Part shown: positions 46,868 to 58,686 of the stretch, piece after piece
How positions within the stretch are numbered: the first letter of the stretch is position 1
How the letters are laid out: every line of letters begins with the position of its first letter
NCBI GenBank assembly: GCA_037954665.1
Contig: JBBMOL010000378.1
Coordinates: 124,001 to 188,000 of the forward strand
Source: Laguncularia racemosa
Lineage: Eukaryota; Streptophyta; Magnoliopsida; Myrtales; Combretaceae
Length of the DNA stretch: 64,000 nucleotides
Direction of reading: 5' to 3'
Notes under the pieces: model-generated
Seen by the model: the letters and a program-made list of their open reading frames with translations, nothing else
Databases searched by the model: none
What the model was told of the DNA's origin: nothing
Position numbers and translations under genes: made by a program

Positions 46868-46931
46868 TTTCGAACCTCGGACTGGGCCCTCCCCCACACG
46901 CACCAAACCAAGGTTCGGACCAGCTGGGTTA
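46868..46931 (-). promoter_or_regulatory. tRNA-like A and B boxes, right arm
   Basis: On the minus strand TAACCCAGCTGG (46,931-46,920) and GGTTCGAAA (46,876-46,868) mirror the left-arm pair with the same spacing. Both boxes are kept while the bases between them have diverged. Confidence 0.5.
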
Positions 46932-47331
46932 GCCCACTTTTGTGATTTTATTATTTTCGCAATTTGCATATATGCAATGCGATTTTTTTTTTTTTTGTAT
47001 TTTTAAAATTTTCAAAAATTTATAAGAATTATTTAACCCTTTTTATTGCCATTTCTGCAATTATTTTCCAAAATTGATGTATTTTTCCTATTTATTTTAT
47101 TTTTTGAATATTTTTCCTATTTTTGCTAAATTCAAGAAAAAATGAAAAAAAAAAGGAAAAAATTGGAAATTAATTATTGTTGATTATTATTGATCATTAT
47201 GGAAAAAAGAGGTGTTTACAGTACCGTATTTAGACAACTAGTTTATTCCTCGGATTACATCAAAATCTATCGTCTGTAAGACAAATAGGTCAACTAGCAT
47301 CACTCTTCCTTAGATCTCAATCTTAACATCT

Positions 47332-48752
47332 CTACATATCCAATTTAACCTTTGTTCCAACTCCCAAAGGGGTATTTACACTCATAGAATCATTTAGCAG
47401 TCTAAGTTTCAGTTCACACACATGTATAAAGTCATTAGAAACACATGAATGTGTTGCATTCGTATTAAAAGGTACATAAGTGGTAGTTGAGTTCACAAGT
47501 AGCATACTTACACTAGTGTCTTGATCCTGAAGGCCTTGGTGTTGTTGTTTGTATAGAGCAAAGATATGGGTTGGGGCTCTCTGTCTCAGTCTTACATTTT
47601 GAGGTCTGCCTATGATTGCTCTAAGTGGAGGCCTCATAGGCTGTTGCATTGGAACTTGCTGTGGTATTGTAGTTGTCTAATTCATAATAGTACACATTTA
47701 AAAAATCCATGCCCCCTCTGTTTGTAGTTATAATAAAAAGGCTTGTGGTATGGACTTCTCAGTACATGTCTTGCTGGTATGTCCCATCTTTCCATTGGAG
47801 AAACAATCTCCCTTTAGCCAGTTGCACTAATTAAGATCATGTGGTCCCAAACATATGGGGCATCTCCTTCTCATACTTGCTGGTGGTGGTGGAGGTAAAG
47901 CCGGCAACATAAGCCTAACCTAAAGAGGCCATGCTATAAAGGCCATAGGTCTAACCTGATGTTCTATTAGCTTCTTTCCTTTCTCTACATAAGCAACACT
48001 TAGGGGTTGGCCCCTTTTCTAAAATGACCCTCAACCTATAGGATAATTGCTTTTTCACTCTTCTCCTACTCCGTTCCATAAACTTTGCCTTATCATTCAC
48101 CTCTACATAGGTGGGTAATCGGAGAAACCCCATCTCATGTTGAGAGTTAGGTTCTAAACCCTTCACAAACCTCCTAGCTTGGGATACATCATTTGCCTGA
48201 ATTGTTTTGGGTAAAGACTTTATCAGGTGGTTTAACTTTATCTTGTATTTTTCTACCGTTCTGTTACCCCTACTAATAGTTATAGTAGGTTGCCTCCATT
48301 TTTTTACAGATATTATTAGGAAAATACTTCTCATTGAAGAGTTTCCTAAACTTAGGCCAATTAATAAATTCCCCTAACAATCTAGAGACACTAGCTTACC
48401 AATTTGCAACAAATCCTTCTAACATGTCTTATAGTCCAACTTCTTATCATTTGGCACCTATAATGCAACACAAATCTTCTCAATTTTTTGCTATCTAATG
48501 CTAAGCTTTACTGGATCATCCACCATTGGGTTGAACTCTTTTGCTAGCCTTACAAACTTATCTAGTCTAAATTGGTCCTTTGTGGCCCTAGATGAACTCG
48601 CTGCTTATTGTTGCTACGTAATCATTCTAACTAAGCCATTAGTTGTCTCTAGTAGCTATGTAGTCATGTCAGCTACTTGACCTTGAGTCCCTTAGTAAGG
48701 TGGTCTTAGGGAATGCCTCTCATTCGAGGTGTCTCGCCTTCTTTAGAGGCAT
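47332..48752 (-). pseudogene. Tekay/Del-like gypsy gag and protease, decayed
   Basis: The minus-strand gag starts at ATG 48,752 (MPLKKARHL) and continues through pieces matching chromovirus gag: a DKFVRLAKEFNPMVDDP-type entry block near 48,550, then the 48,334-47,951 frame with EKYKIKLNHLI and ARRFVKGLEP. A region with Cys residues and the protease follow (47,649-47,332: MLLVNSTTTYV, then a degenerate Asp-x-Gly-Ala-Thr-His-Ser site read as NTNATHSC, then VSTPLG-like VNTPLG). The catalytic Asp is replaced by Asn. Stops and frame changes are frequent. Pol is missing beyond about 47,220, where the inverted-repeat element begins. Confidence 0.75.
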
Positions 48753-49084
48753 TTTGCTAGGGAGTGAAACAAGAGATAAACTGAGAGATTATTAAATTAT
48801 CATATGTATATATATATTGTATACTGGAAAGAAAAATATTTAATTGAAGGAACAACAATTATGGAAGCAAAAATTAAATGAAGTAATTAATTTCATGTAT
48901 AAGTAATGGACCCATACTTCTATCCATGCTCATCATATCCCACCGTCCTACTGATCTACAACCTAAGTTTTTCTAAAGGCCATAACCTAAATCCAATTGA
49001 TCATAACCTATTTCTTATAGGTTATCTACTCAAATTCTATTGACTATCAACTTAAGAAGACCTAAATGTAATCAACCATCGCCT

Positions 49085-49108
49085 AAACTTTGATACTACT
49101 CAAGTTGT
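49085..49108 (-). promoter_or_regulatory. decayed primer-binding site of Tekay-like element
   Basis: On the minus strand, after the LTR end GGGGCATTACA, the sequence ACTTGAGTAGTATCAAAGTT resembles the initiator-Met tRNA site TGGTATCAGAGC with transitions. It lies between the LTR and gag, as expected. Confidence 0.65.
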
Positions 49109-51885
49109 AATGCCCCAAACTGTAGGACATCATAACCTGCTATGCTTCGCTACTATATAATAACAATTAAAGGGTCATTACTACACCTATAACTCTAAAG
49201 CTTGTTTTAACTTTATTTCACATTCACTTATACAACTCTACATAATTGAACGAATGACTTATAGGTGAGCCATTCCAAACATAAACTCAATTAAAAAGAA
49301 AGGTACTAAACATTCATCTATCTTTCATTATAACTCAAGTCTTCAAATGAAAGCAACAAATCCTCATGAAATATAGGAATTTATATCTAAACTTATTCAA
49401 CTCTCCTTCTTCATTAGAATAGTCTCCTAAACACCTCATTGTCTTTTACATTATTCATAGCAATCATCTTCATAATAATAATAGTAATCCCCACTATCTC
49501 CATTTTGGTAGTAATAATAAACTTCTTTAGACTCGTCATATTCTGTATATTTGTTATAAACCTCTACAATTGAAAAAGTAAAGGAGTGAGCTTAAGCTTA
49601 ATATGTGAGTATCACTAACACATGCACATGTCACCTAGTTCACAATATACAAGCATATAAAATTGCAAATAGTAACACAATCGATTCATTAATTATCTTT
49701 ACATTGGTTGGTAGCCATTATAGGAGTGCTCATGACCTCGCCATACTATATAGTATATATTATATACATATATGATCTAAGTTGGGAACTACCACTCTTA
49801 ACCTCGACTTTCTAAATGGTATTGGTAATTGCCACCTCTGACCCTGATACCCTTAAATCTAATTTAGATCATTTTAGTGCATGACTCTACTACAAACAAG
49901 TCACATATTGATCATTAAGGTGTCTCTTAGAAATCTACTACCTCCAGCCCTTAGGTCAAGCCATACATAAGCAATATACACATTTTAAGTCCAATATCAA
50001 TTAAATCCATTTAATAAGCTACTCTATCAAGAATAAGCAACAAATAAGGTAAACACGTACTTGGAGTCTTACTTCTAGAAATGTAGCAACTTTAGCTATT
50101 CCAATTCTTGGTTAAACATAGGGGTGGTAATTGCGGGGTGGATCTGCGGGCTAACCCGCTCCGCCCCAAAAAAAATGCGGGGTGGGCAAAAAATTTTGGC
50201 CCGCTGAAGCTGCGGGCCATTTTGACCCACACCCGCGTGACCCCCGGGGTGGGGCGGGTAAGTTCCCTCGGGCGCGGGTTGGCCTGTGGACTAGAAAAAA
50301 ATAAAAAATTGCTGAAGTGACGATGACGTTGACGAGTCGTGATGGTGAGGGTTGAGGAGTGAGGACTGACGGTTGAACTTTCTTGAACCGTTGGTGATGA
50401 CCGACGGGGACTGAGGATGAACTCCGGAGCAGTCGAAGCGAGGACGACTGAGGACTGACGGAGAAGTCAAGATCATCTTTCCGCTCTGATTCAAGCTCTG
50501 AGGCTGTCCGAAGCTCAACCCAGCAGGACTCTCAATAGAGAAGAGTTTGGAACCATCTGGAGCTTTGACGGACACGGTACTACTGCTAACTCCAATATCA
50601 GCACCTGAGGCTACTGGTTGCCGGATGACGACCCCTTCTTGTTCTCGCGTCTTGGGGGTTAACTAAGTTGGCTCCAAAGTTGGAAAAAGGAATGCAGTTC
50701 TGAATCAGGACCCTATCTACAGTGGATGATGGTTGCTTTGATTTGAGGACGATGGTGCGGGTCGTCGCGGGCCAGCCCGCATTGGCCTACGGAGCGGGGC
50801 GGGCTGATTTTGTTAACCCACGAGACTTGCGGGCCACTGCGGGTCAGCCCGTGACGACCCGCGGGCTGGTGCCGGGGCGGGCCGGCCCATTTGGCCCGCA
50901 TTACTGACGCTAGTCAAACATAGCATAAATAACTAATCTAGAGGTTATGTCTAACTACAACCTATTTTATTTTATTTTATTTGAGACTAGCTTAGAAAAG
51001 CGTAGGAAACATTTTGTAAAAAAGAAATTTTGAAAATTAAAAATTATAGGGGTATAAAGGTAAAAACATGAGCATGTTTCTCCCCATATATCTCTTGGAC
51101 GAAAAAGCAAAAATATGACACAGTTAGAGACACATGTGTGTCTATGACCATTCTTCTCCCCTTATAACTGGTCATGCTGAGTGACATGATTAGGATCATG
51201 GGTGCATTCTTGGTCATATAACTCTTGAACCAAAACGTACTTCTCCTAACTATTTTACACGACTTGCCATTTACCACTTCAACACACTCAAGTATACAGT
51301 TGTGTACATCTCTTGGCGACACTCGACTCCTCCATAAAATTCTCTAATTCTTTACCTTTGTCCTCATATAATCCAAGAGCACACTACAACTCTAAATTCT
51401 ACACCAAAAGACTATCTAATTACGCAATTTCAAACATAGTTAAAGCACTTGTTTTAAATTGCCCAAATATCTCTAAAACGTCTAAATCCATTAATGCATG
51501 CTTGATCTACTTGCATCAATTGCTTCCAATTTATGATGGGATCTACTACTTTAATCTAATATTGATTGGAAAACGAGAGAAGTATGATGTGTAATTACAA
51601 GTTATGACTTACCTTTGCAATTATGTCTTGATTGGAGAATTCCAATCACTAGAGGATGGATGGTTAAAGGTTTGCAAAAAAAAAAAAAAAGGTCCTTCCT
51701 TTAGAGAGAGAAAACATAAGTTGAACAAAAGAAAAGAGAGTAGAGTAGGGTTTTGCGAGGGCTTAAATAATTTATGGCCAAAAAGACCAAAATGCTCTCC
51801 TCGTAAATTACTTCAATGCCCTATCTAATAATTTAATTTATTTTATTTTCTAATATTTTACAATTTCTTCACCTATTAGTACTGT
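49109..51885 (-). repeat. Tekay-like gypsy 5' LTR interrupted by a hAT element
   Basis: The minus-strand LTR ends TTTGGGGCATTACA at 49,109. Its 5' border is near the CACCTATTAGTACTGTCA block at about 51,870-51,888 and is approximate. Structure parallels the solo LTR at 23,268-25,557: GGGAACTACCACT and GGTAATTGCCACC units near 49,790-49,830, GGTCATATAACTCTTG-type units near 51,210, and GAGCATTTTGGTC near the 5' end. A hAT element at 50,119-50,912 splits it. Without that the LTR is about 2 kb. Confidence 0.65.
50119..50912. mobile_element. non-autonomous hAT element, copy 1, with captured-like insert
   Basis: Terminal inverted repeats TAGGGGTGGTAATTGC (left) and TAGCGTCAGTAATGCGGG (right, reverse-complemented). 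The 8-bp target duplication is GTTAAACA (50,111-50,118) / GTCAAACA (50,913-50,920), one mismatch. About 165 bp at the left and 150 bp at the right are very GC-rich with repeated GCGGGCC / GGCCCGC words, and these ends match copy 2. The internal part (50,290-50,750) does not match copy 2. It holds a minus-strand frame without stops from about 50,660 to 50,291 (including SVKAPDGSKLFSIESPAG and SFGQPQSLNQSGK) that looks like a piece of a host protein I cannot name. No transposase is present. Confidence 0.85.
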
Positions 51886-51954
51886 CAAAACTTGAGTCTC
51901 CTATAAAATAAAGATATAGACCCAGTGTACATGATAGACATAGTAATATTTTTA

Positions 51955-52370
51955 TATTAGAGGTGTAAATGAGTTAGAGCTACTTATAAACTATTTGAGT
52001 TTAGCTTATATTTACTCAAGTTTGTTTTGACAGGAAGTCAAATTTGACCTCAAGCTACTAGAGCAGTTTACTGAGTCAAGTTTGAGTTTTAAAATGTTCA
52101 ACTTGACTAGTTTGTAAACTTAATCAAGTTTAAGTCAAGCTTACATGTTAATTGAATTTGAATATTGATAGTATTTTAATAAGAAAGAAATATTTTTCAA
52201 AATAAATTGAATTAAAAAAGCTTAATTAAGTTAAACTTGCACTTGTTAAGTGTCACATTAAGTTGAGCTTAATTTTAGAATTCTAAACTTGATTAAGCTA
52301 AAGTCATGCTTGAGTTTTAAATTTTCAAGTTGAACTTGAGGTTAAGTTAAGCACTATACTTTTTTTTTTA
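51955..52370 (+). repeat. old hAT-type MITE relic with CAAGTTTGAG motif repeats
   Basis: Begins TTAGAGGTGTAAATGAGTTA, close to the AGGGGTGTAAAYGAGCC start of a very common plant hAT-derived MITE. It continues with many variants of CAAGTTTGAGTT and AACTTGA in both orientations. The right end and target duplication are not recognisable. Confidence 0.45.
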
Positions 52371-53960
52371 AAAAAAAACTCTATTTGTTTTTGGTCACAA
52401 TTTAGATTTTCAAGCACATAATAGTGAAATAATAAAATATTTTTCTCCTTTGTCCATGTTCTTCTCTCGCACTAGTTTGCTAACTATACCAAAATCTTCC
52501 AAGGTGGTTTCAATTCATAATACAGGAGGCAACCTATTAAGATTTTTTTTTTTTTTGGGCAAGTTGCAAATACACCCCTTAGTGGTAGCTTTTATGTGTA
52601 CTTGATCGCTTTATATTTGAAATTGAATGTTTAGATAATTGAATATTGAAAAAAAGTGCTTTAAGATCTCAATATGATCATTTTGTCCTTAAAAATAATA
52701 AAAAATTTAGAAAACAAATGAAAAATAATGTATAACAAAATATTTAAAAATTAAAAATGAAAAAGGAGTTTTTTTTTTCAATTTTGTTATTTTAAAAATA
52801 TTTTTAATTATTTCATCTAAAGAAAAATAGTAAAAAAAAAAGTCTGAAAATACGTTTTGCAATCATTTGGAGGTTATACCTTTTATCTTGTTCAAACTTG
52901 CTCGATTAAGTGGGTTCCGGCTTAATATTTTTAGGTGCAATTTTCTAGAATCTGCTTTACATATAGTAGAGTATGTATCATATCTTCATACTATGTATTT
53001 ACCTCTAATATTATGATTGGGAAGAGGAAAAGAGAACGAAAGGATTGAATGAAAAAAGAACCTAATTCAATTGTTTAACTATAGAAGGGAATCAGGGAAG
53101 AAGGAATGGAGAAAGAAATATTACCATAAGCTCTACATGTTTTTAATCCCACCGAAAGGAAGATGGGAGGAAGTGTTGTATTTCTAATTCTTCTGTTTAT
53201 CTTATTTATTTCTCCATTTTTTATGGGCATATTTCTAATTTTATATACATTTTATTTTGTCTTTTGTAATCCTTAAAATTCATTCTATTTTGCTTGCCTT
53301 AATTACCACACACATGGGAAGGAATCAAATTCCTTTATAATTCTTTCATCTTATTCTTTTATTTCAGGTTTATTCTTTCTTGATTCCTTTTCTCATACCA
53401 AAAAAAAAGTATAAGATACATAGGATAGATGTTCTATAGAATCATATACTTACTCCGTAAAAGTTATTAACTAATAATAATAATAAATATAAAATAATAT
53501 TATAATCCTAACATTTAAATTCTACCAAAAAGGGCAAAAAAAAAAAAAAAAGGAGTCTTTGACCCAATTTAATATTATGAAGCAGTCCTTGAGACTAGTA
53601 ATAAAGCCTAATGACTGAGCTCAATCAGTGATGTCGTGAAAGAGAATTGAGTGCTGTACATGGATTTTAAAACTGATTTAAGGTTCAAGTATTGAATGCA
53701 CGAAGACACATGACATTTCTGAGATCAGTCCCGTTCGTGGTCTATTTAGTGGTCATTTTCAATAAGAAATGCAATATTTTAGTACTTTTTTTCCGTAGCT
53801 TAAAAATATGCATATATACATGAAAACATTGCCATTCTGGTTCTCCTTTTTAAGTTCTATCAACGGGGAAGAAAAGCGAAAGCAACCTCAGTTTCTCATC
53901 CAACCCAACTGCATAGTAATACGATATACTCACTATTCCCACTTCCCGAGTCACACACCT
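52371..53960. other. intergenic, AT-rich; RPT2 promoter at its end
   Basis: No supported coding sequence. The last 200-300 bases before 53,970 are presumably the RPT2 promoter. No TATA box is evident, which is common for housekeeping genes. Confidence 0.5.
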
Positions 53961-53970
53961 CCCCCCTCCG

Positions 53971-53994
53971 CCCTCTCTCTCTCTCTCTCTCTCT
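53971..53994 (+). repeat. CT microsatellite in presumed RPT2 5' UTR
   Basis: About eleven CT repeats end 12 bp before the RPT2 ATG. Such pyrimidine tracts are frequent in plant 5' UTRs. Confidence 0.8.
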
Positions 53995-54006
53995 ACTAAA
54001 TCCAAC

Positions 54007-57000
54007 ATGGGTCAAGGAACACCAGGCGGACTGAATCGCCAGTCCGGCGAACGTAAGCAAGACGGGGCCGACAAGAAAGACAAGAAATTCGAACCTGCTG
54101 CCCCACCCTCTCGCGTCGGCCGCAAGCAGCGCAAACAAAAAGGCCCTGAGGCCGCTGCTCGTCTTCCAACCGTAACCCCCCTAACCAAATGTAAGCTCCG
54201 GCTCCTAAAACTGGAGCGAATCAAAGACTACCTCCTAATGGAAGAAGAATTCGTAGCTAATCAGGAGAGATTGAAACCCCTCGAAGAGAAAGCGGAAGAA
54301 GATCGATCCAAGGTTGATGATTTACGGGGTTCGCCGATGAGTGTAGGGAATTTGGAGGAATTGATCGATGAAAATCATGCGATAGTGAGTTCTTCGGTTG
54401 GTCCGGAGTATTATGTTAGTATTTTAAGTTTTGTGGATAAGGATCAACTTGAACCTGGCTGTGCTATCTTGATGCACAATAAGGTTAGGGTTTTTTTTCC
54501 TTTCGATGCTGTAAAGTTTGTCTATTGTGGAAGATTAGGGTTTTGGTGTTGAAGAGTTTATTTTGGTCTTTATATATATATATATATATATATCTATGGA
54601 AGATTAGGGTTTTGGTATGAAATGAGGGTTTTCTTCTCGATGCTGTAGAGGTTGTAAGTTTCGTCTTTTCCAACGTTATGTTCAGTAAAGGACATTTACT
54701 TGGAAAAAAAAAAAAAGAAGAGGAAGAAGTTAAGTAGAGGGCAGTCATTGGAGACATCAATAGTTACGAGTTTTTGGGGATTGTAGATGAGCAGATAGAG
54801 TACTTTTTTCTAAAGCGGATACCTTATAAAGTATAATCTACCTATTGATGAACATCAAGCACTTAAGCGAGTCTTATGATTAAAGCAATGCATTAGTAGT
54901 CCTGGTATGATACCCTTAACTCTTCTAATTTTACGTCAGAGTTTCCAAATCTCCCACTCTTGACAATTTGATTAAGTCAACAATGTTTATCTTGTTTTCA
55001 TTTTTCATTTAGTAGTTTTCGTTTGGTTTTGTGGTTTTTTCATTAATAGTTGTATCTGCAGAAACCTGGCATGACTGCTGATGTCATATCGTGTGGAGGT
55101 GCCAAGTAGATGATGAATGTCATCTATTTTTGGAAGCGTTTTGGTGGTCAAGCTAACCATTGAGACTAACAAAATCTGAACGCTGAGTAGAACCATATTC
55201 CTATATGTTCTATCAAACTTAAGAGGATAATAATTGTGGTGTCAATCCCCATATAGGTGTTTGTTTGTTTGAGGTTCTTGCCAGGGCTAGTAATTTAGCT
55301 GTTGTGGCTGTCTTCCTGATATAGTTGAAGATGACTTCCTATATGCTTCTTTCTCAGGTACTTTCTGTGGTTGGGCTTCTCCAGGATGAAGTTGATCCAA
55401 TGGTGTCTGTAATGAAGGTTGAGAAGGCTCCTCTGGAATCATATGCAGACATAGGTGGCTTAGATGCTCAGATACAAGAAATTAAAGAAGCAGTTGAGCT
55501 TCCCCTCACTCATCCTGAACTTTATGAAGATATTGGTATCAAGCCCCCAAAGGGAGTCATATTGTATGGAGAACCTGGAACTGGGAAGACTTTACTCGCG
55601 AAGGTACAATTTTCATTTCCATTTCCCAAGCTATGTTTCAGAGAAGAAACCAAGCTTCTAGTTGATCAACTTGGTCTTGCATTATAATATGCTGTGTAGT
55701 TTCAGAAAGATGTCAAACATAGAAAAAATGGATTAGCCCATCCGCCCTTGAGCTGCTGCACATGCAGGTTTTGTGAGTTTTGAATTTATCCTAAAAAGAA
55801 AAGGTTTATGAGTTTTGTAGTCTCTTTTGATGAGCATTCACTTGTTTTTCTTTTTCCTTATCTCAATTTAGCTTCACTGAGAAAGTGCCAAAATCTCAGT
55901 TTGAAATTGCTTTGAATTTGTTTTCTTGTTGCTTCATGAGCTACATATTCTTAAGGATCACTTGTGCATTCTGTACACATCCAGGCTGTCGCAAACTCAA
56001 CCTCGGCAACTTTTCTCCGAGTTGTTGGTAGTGAGCTGATTCAAAAGTACCTAGGTGATGGGCCAAAGTTAGTAAGGGAGCTGTTTAGGGTTGCTGATGA
56101 ACTCTCACCTTCAATTGTCTTCATCGATGAAATTGATGCAGTTGGTACAAAAAGGTGAGTTGAGTTTTCTGTAGTAAACAGGTGTGTTGAAGCACCTTAG
56201 TCCAGGCATCTCACAGAGATTTTCTATAAGGTACGATGCCCATTCTGGTGGTGAACGTGAGATCCAAAGGACCATGTTGGAACTGTTGAATCAGTTAGAT
56301 GGTTTCGATTCTAGAGGAGATGTCAAAGTTATTCTTGCAACAAACAGAATTGAAAGTCTTGATCCTGCATTGCTACGTCCTGGTCGAATAGACAGAAAGA
56401 TTGAATTTCCTCTGCCTGATATCAAAACCAGGAGGCGCATTTTCCAGGTGCTTAACATGATTCCCAGAAAGCATTATACTGTTGAAAATATCCTCAACTT
56501 CCTTTGTATATGATTGTAAGATTCTTTTTGATGGCAGATCCATACATCAAGGATGACGTTGGCTGATGATGTCAATTTAGAAGAATTTGTTATGACAAAG
56601 GATGAGTTTTCTGGAGCTGATATTAAGGCTATTTGCACTGAAGCAGGCCTGCTTGCTTTAAGAGAACGCCGTATGAAGGTGAGAATATAACTGACTATTT
56701 TGTTGGCTTTCAAGAAAGTCTGATTGGTCATTTGAACTCTTTGCTAACTGTTAGGTTCCTTGAAAAATATGTATGTCATGATCTCTTTATGAGTGGAACA
56801 GTGAGCATAGCAACAGCCTGAGATGTGGCAACTGTCTTTGAACTGAGAGTTGCTTCATGCTATAGAAAGTAGAGTATGTAATTTAGGAATGCATCATAAT
56901 GATCTAATATGAAGCGCAATGAATATGATACCATGATTCATACTATAGAAAGTAGAGCATGTAATTTAGGAATGCATCATAATGATCTAATATGAAGCTC

Positions 57001-58686
57001 AATGAATATGATACCTTGAATATCTGGCTTAGTTTATTCTTGTTGTCTAGAGAATAGTTAAGTATGTGAATACTCCTGTTTTTAATTTGAAATGTTGGGT
57101 AGATCATGTATGTAACCTAATTTATTCTCAACTAATTATCCAAAAAAAAATTTTTTTTTTTAATTCTCAACTGCTGATGTCTCAGTGTTATACTGGCTTC
57201 TCAGAGAGCATACCTTTAATGGGGCGTACTCAAAATATTAAGCAATATAAAACACTAATGGCCAGATATCTTTGTATTACCACAATCTAACCCTACAGCG
57301 TTTTCATGAGAATGTAATGGTACCATGAAACCAACCAGCGTTAATGCATATTGATGGATATCCACCTTACTAGATGCTAGGTTTATGGATCCTTTTCCTG
57401 CCTTTGATATTTCTTGTCTTGTTAAGAGGCTCTGCAGATTTTTTCTCATTATAGGAGGGTGTGTCAAACACCGGTGCAAAATGTAGATACGCATATTTTT
57501 TTTTATATATCTGTATTTGATGTGACATCACCACTTCATGTTGGTTGTAATCTCGTGGATAAGTATATTCAAGTTTACAATGTAGTTTCAAATGATTTTC
57601 ACATGATATTATCATGTAGTTTATAAGTATATTATCACATGGTTTTCTAAGCTGAAATTTACAATGTAGTTTCAAATGCAACCATGACACCATGCTGTTA
57701 TCATGGCCATTTTATTTTTAACTTACTTGTGTGGGTAATTCAAGTTTACTTCCTGCATCAAGATGCAACAGATTTTCATAAGGCCATGTGCATGTTCCTG
57801 GTCTTGTTTTCTTTGCTTTTGGAGGCTGGTGGGTCTATCCACGGAGCAATCGAATTTGTAACCGAGTTTTCATTCATTTGCTGCCCTCAAAGAGGGTAAC
57901 TCCATCCATTAGTATTACCTGAATTCCCCAATAAGATGATTTATATCACTGACTGCATTCTTTCGTCAGGGCTGAGGTTTTTAGTAGATTGGGTGCTATC
58001 ATATGGTCTATGTAGTGATGGTGGACAATTCTGCTTCTGTGATAAATTCTCTGGCTCTGAAGTGTATTTCAATTCCTTTTATGATATGACTATACAGAAA
58101 TAATTGGGTTTTGTTATTTGTTTGTGTACAATAGCACACATGTACATGAAACCTTTCATTTGATGTGGTGTTTATATCTTGTCTTCCCCTATAAAGAGTA
58201 CTTGCTAAAAGATATGTTAGCAAATAGTAGAGAGGGGGATTTATCAAAAAAAAAAAAAAAAAGTAGAGAGGGAAGATGATATTACTCTCATTGAGAAAGA
58301 GCTTCTTTGAGAGTGACCACATTACATGGTCAATCTGCATTTGCTCTTGACTATGAACTTGTGCTGTAACTGATGACGTTTTTTTCCCTCTTCAATGATG
58401 GGAGCTTTGGAGTTGATTGTTGGATGGTTCTGCTTTGGGGACTTAAAAAGAACATTTTATCTAGTGAAATTATTTGTCGGCACTGTGCATCATATTATTT
58501 TTTTAGATCTAGGGTGGAGCATACATTTTGAAATTTGCTCAATTAAGTCCTCCCTGTAGCAAGGTATGTAATTTGATGATTACATTACCTCCTTTGCTTC
58601 AGGTGACTCATTCGGACTTCAAGAAGGCTAAGGACAAGGTGATGTTCAAGAAGAAAGAAGGTGTTCCGGAAGGACTTTACATGTGA
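54007..58686 (+). CDS. RPT2: 26S proteasome regulatory subunit 4 (RPT2 AAA-ATPase), 6 exons
   Basis: Exons: 54007-54483, 55358-55603, 55985-56154, 56231-56447, 56538-56678, 58603-58686. All are GT-AG, giving 444 codons plus TGA, the usual RPT2 length. It is one of six ATPases in the base ring of the 19S particle, which unfolds ubiquitinated substrates and opens the 20S gate in cytosol and nucleus. The start MGQG fits the known N-myristoylation of RPT2 at Gly2. A basic N-terminus and a coiled coil (about 60-105) precede the OB domain. Walker A GEPGTGKT is at 230-237, Walker B FIDE at 287-290, sensor Asn in ATNR (336) and arginine fingers in RPGRIDR (350, 353). The C-terminal LYM is the HbYX-type gate-opening tail. 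Sequence is intact and extremely conserved. Plants often have two copies (RPT2a/b); which this is cannot be told. A (TA)n run lies in intron 1 near 54,573. Confidence 0.97.
56679..58602 (+). other. intron 5 of RPT2, 1.9 kb
   Basis: Long last intron with the 83-bp duplication and a second repeated phrase (ACAATGTAGTTTCAAATG near 57,577 and 57,661). No complete transposon or gene was recognised inside it. Confidence 0.8.
56854..57019 (+). repeat. 83-bp tandem duplication in RPT2 intron 5
   Basis: Two nearly identical copies (56,854-56,936 and from 56,937) begin TTCATGCTATAGAAAGTAGA / TTCATACTATAGAAAGTAGA. A handful of base differences are seen. They lie in the 1.9-kb intron 5. Confidence 0.85.

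Larger units (their letters stand above)
45791..47220. mobile_element. 1.43-kb long inverted-repeat element, unclassified
   Basis: The left arm (45,791-46,357) and right arm (46,656-47,220) are inverted copies over about 566 bp with scattered mismatches, around a 298-bp centre. Outer ends read TATAAACACC and GGTGTTTACA. CAGTAT before the left end and CAGTAC at the right end may be a short target duplication. Each arm carries GCATTGCATATATGCAA, a tRNA-like A box and a B box. The centre has CCTATAAATAGAGG (46,486-46,499) followed by a purine-rich leader-like stretch. It codes for no recognisable protein. It could be a foldback/MULE-type element or an inverted duplication of an LTR. Confidence 0.75.

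Noticed and set aside
50108..50320. Plus-strand frames through the hAT ends (also 62,516-62,833 and 50,722-50,907)
   Set aside because: The GC-rich terminal repeats keep frames open by chance. Only the internal stretches look like coding sequence.
57684..57899. Open frame in RPT2 intron 5
   Set aside because: Intronic, no conserved motif, and overlaps repeated intronic phrases.
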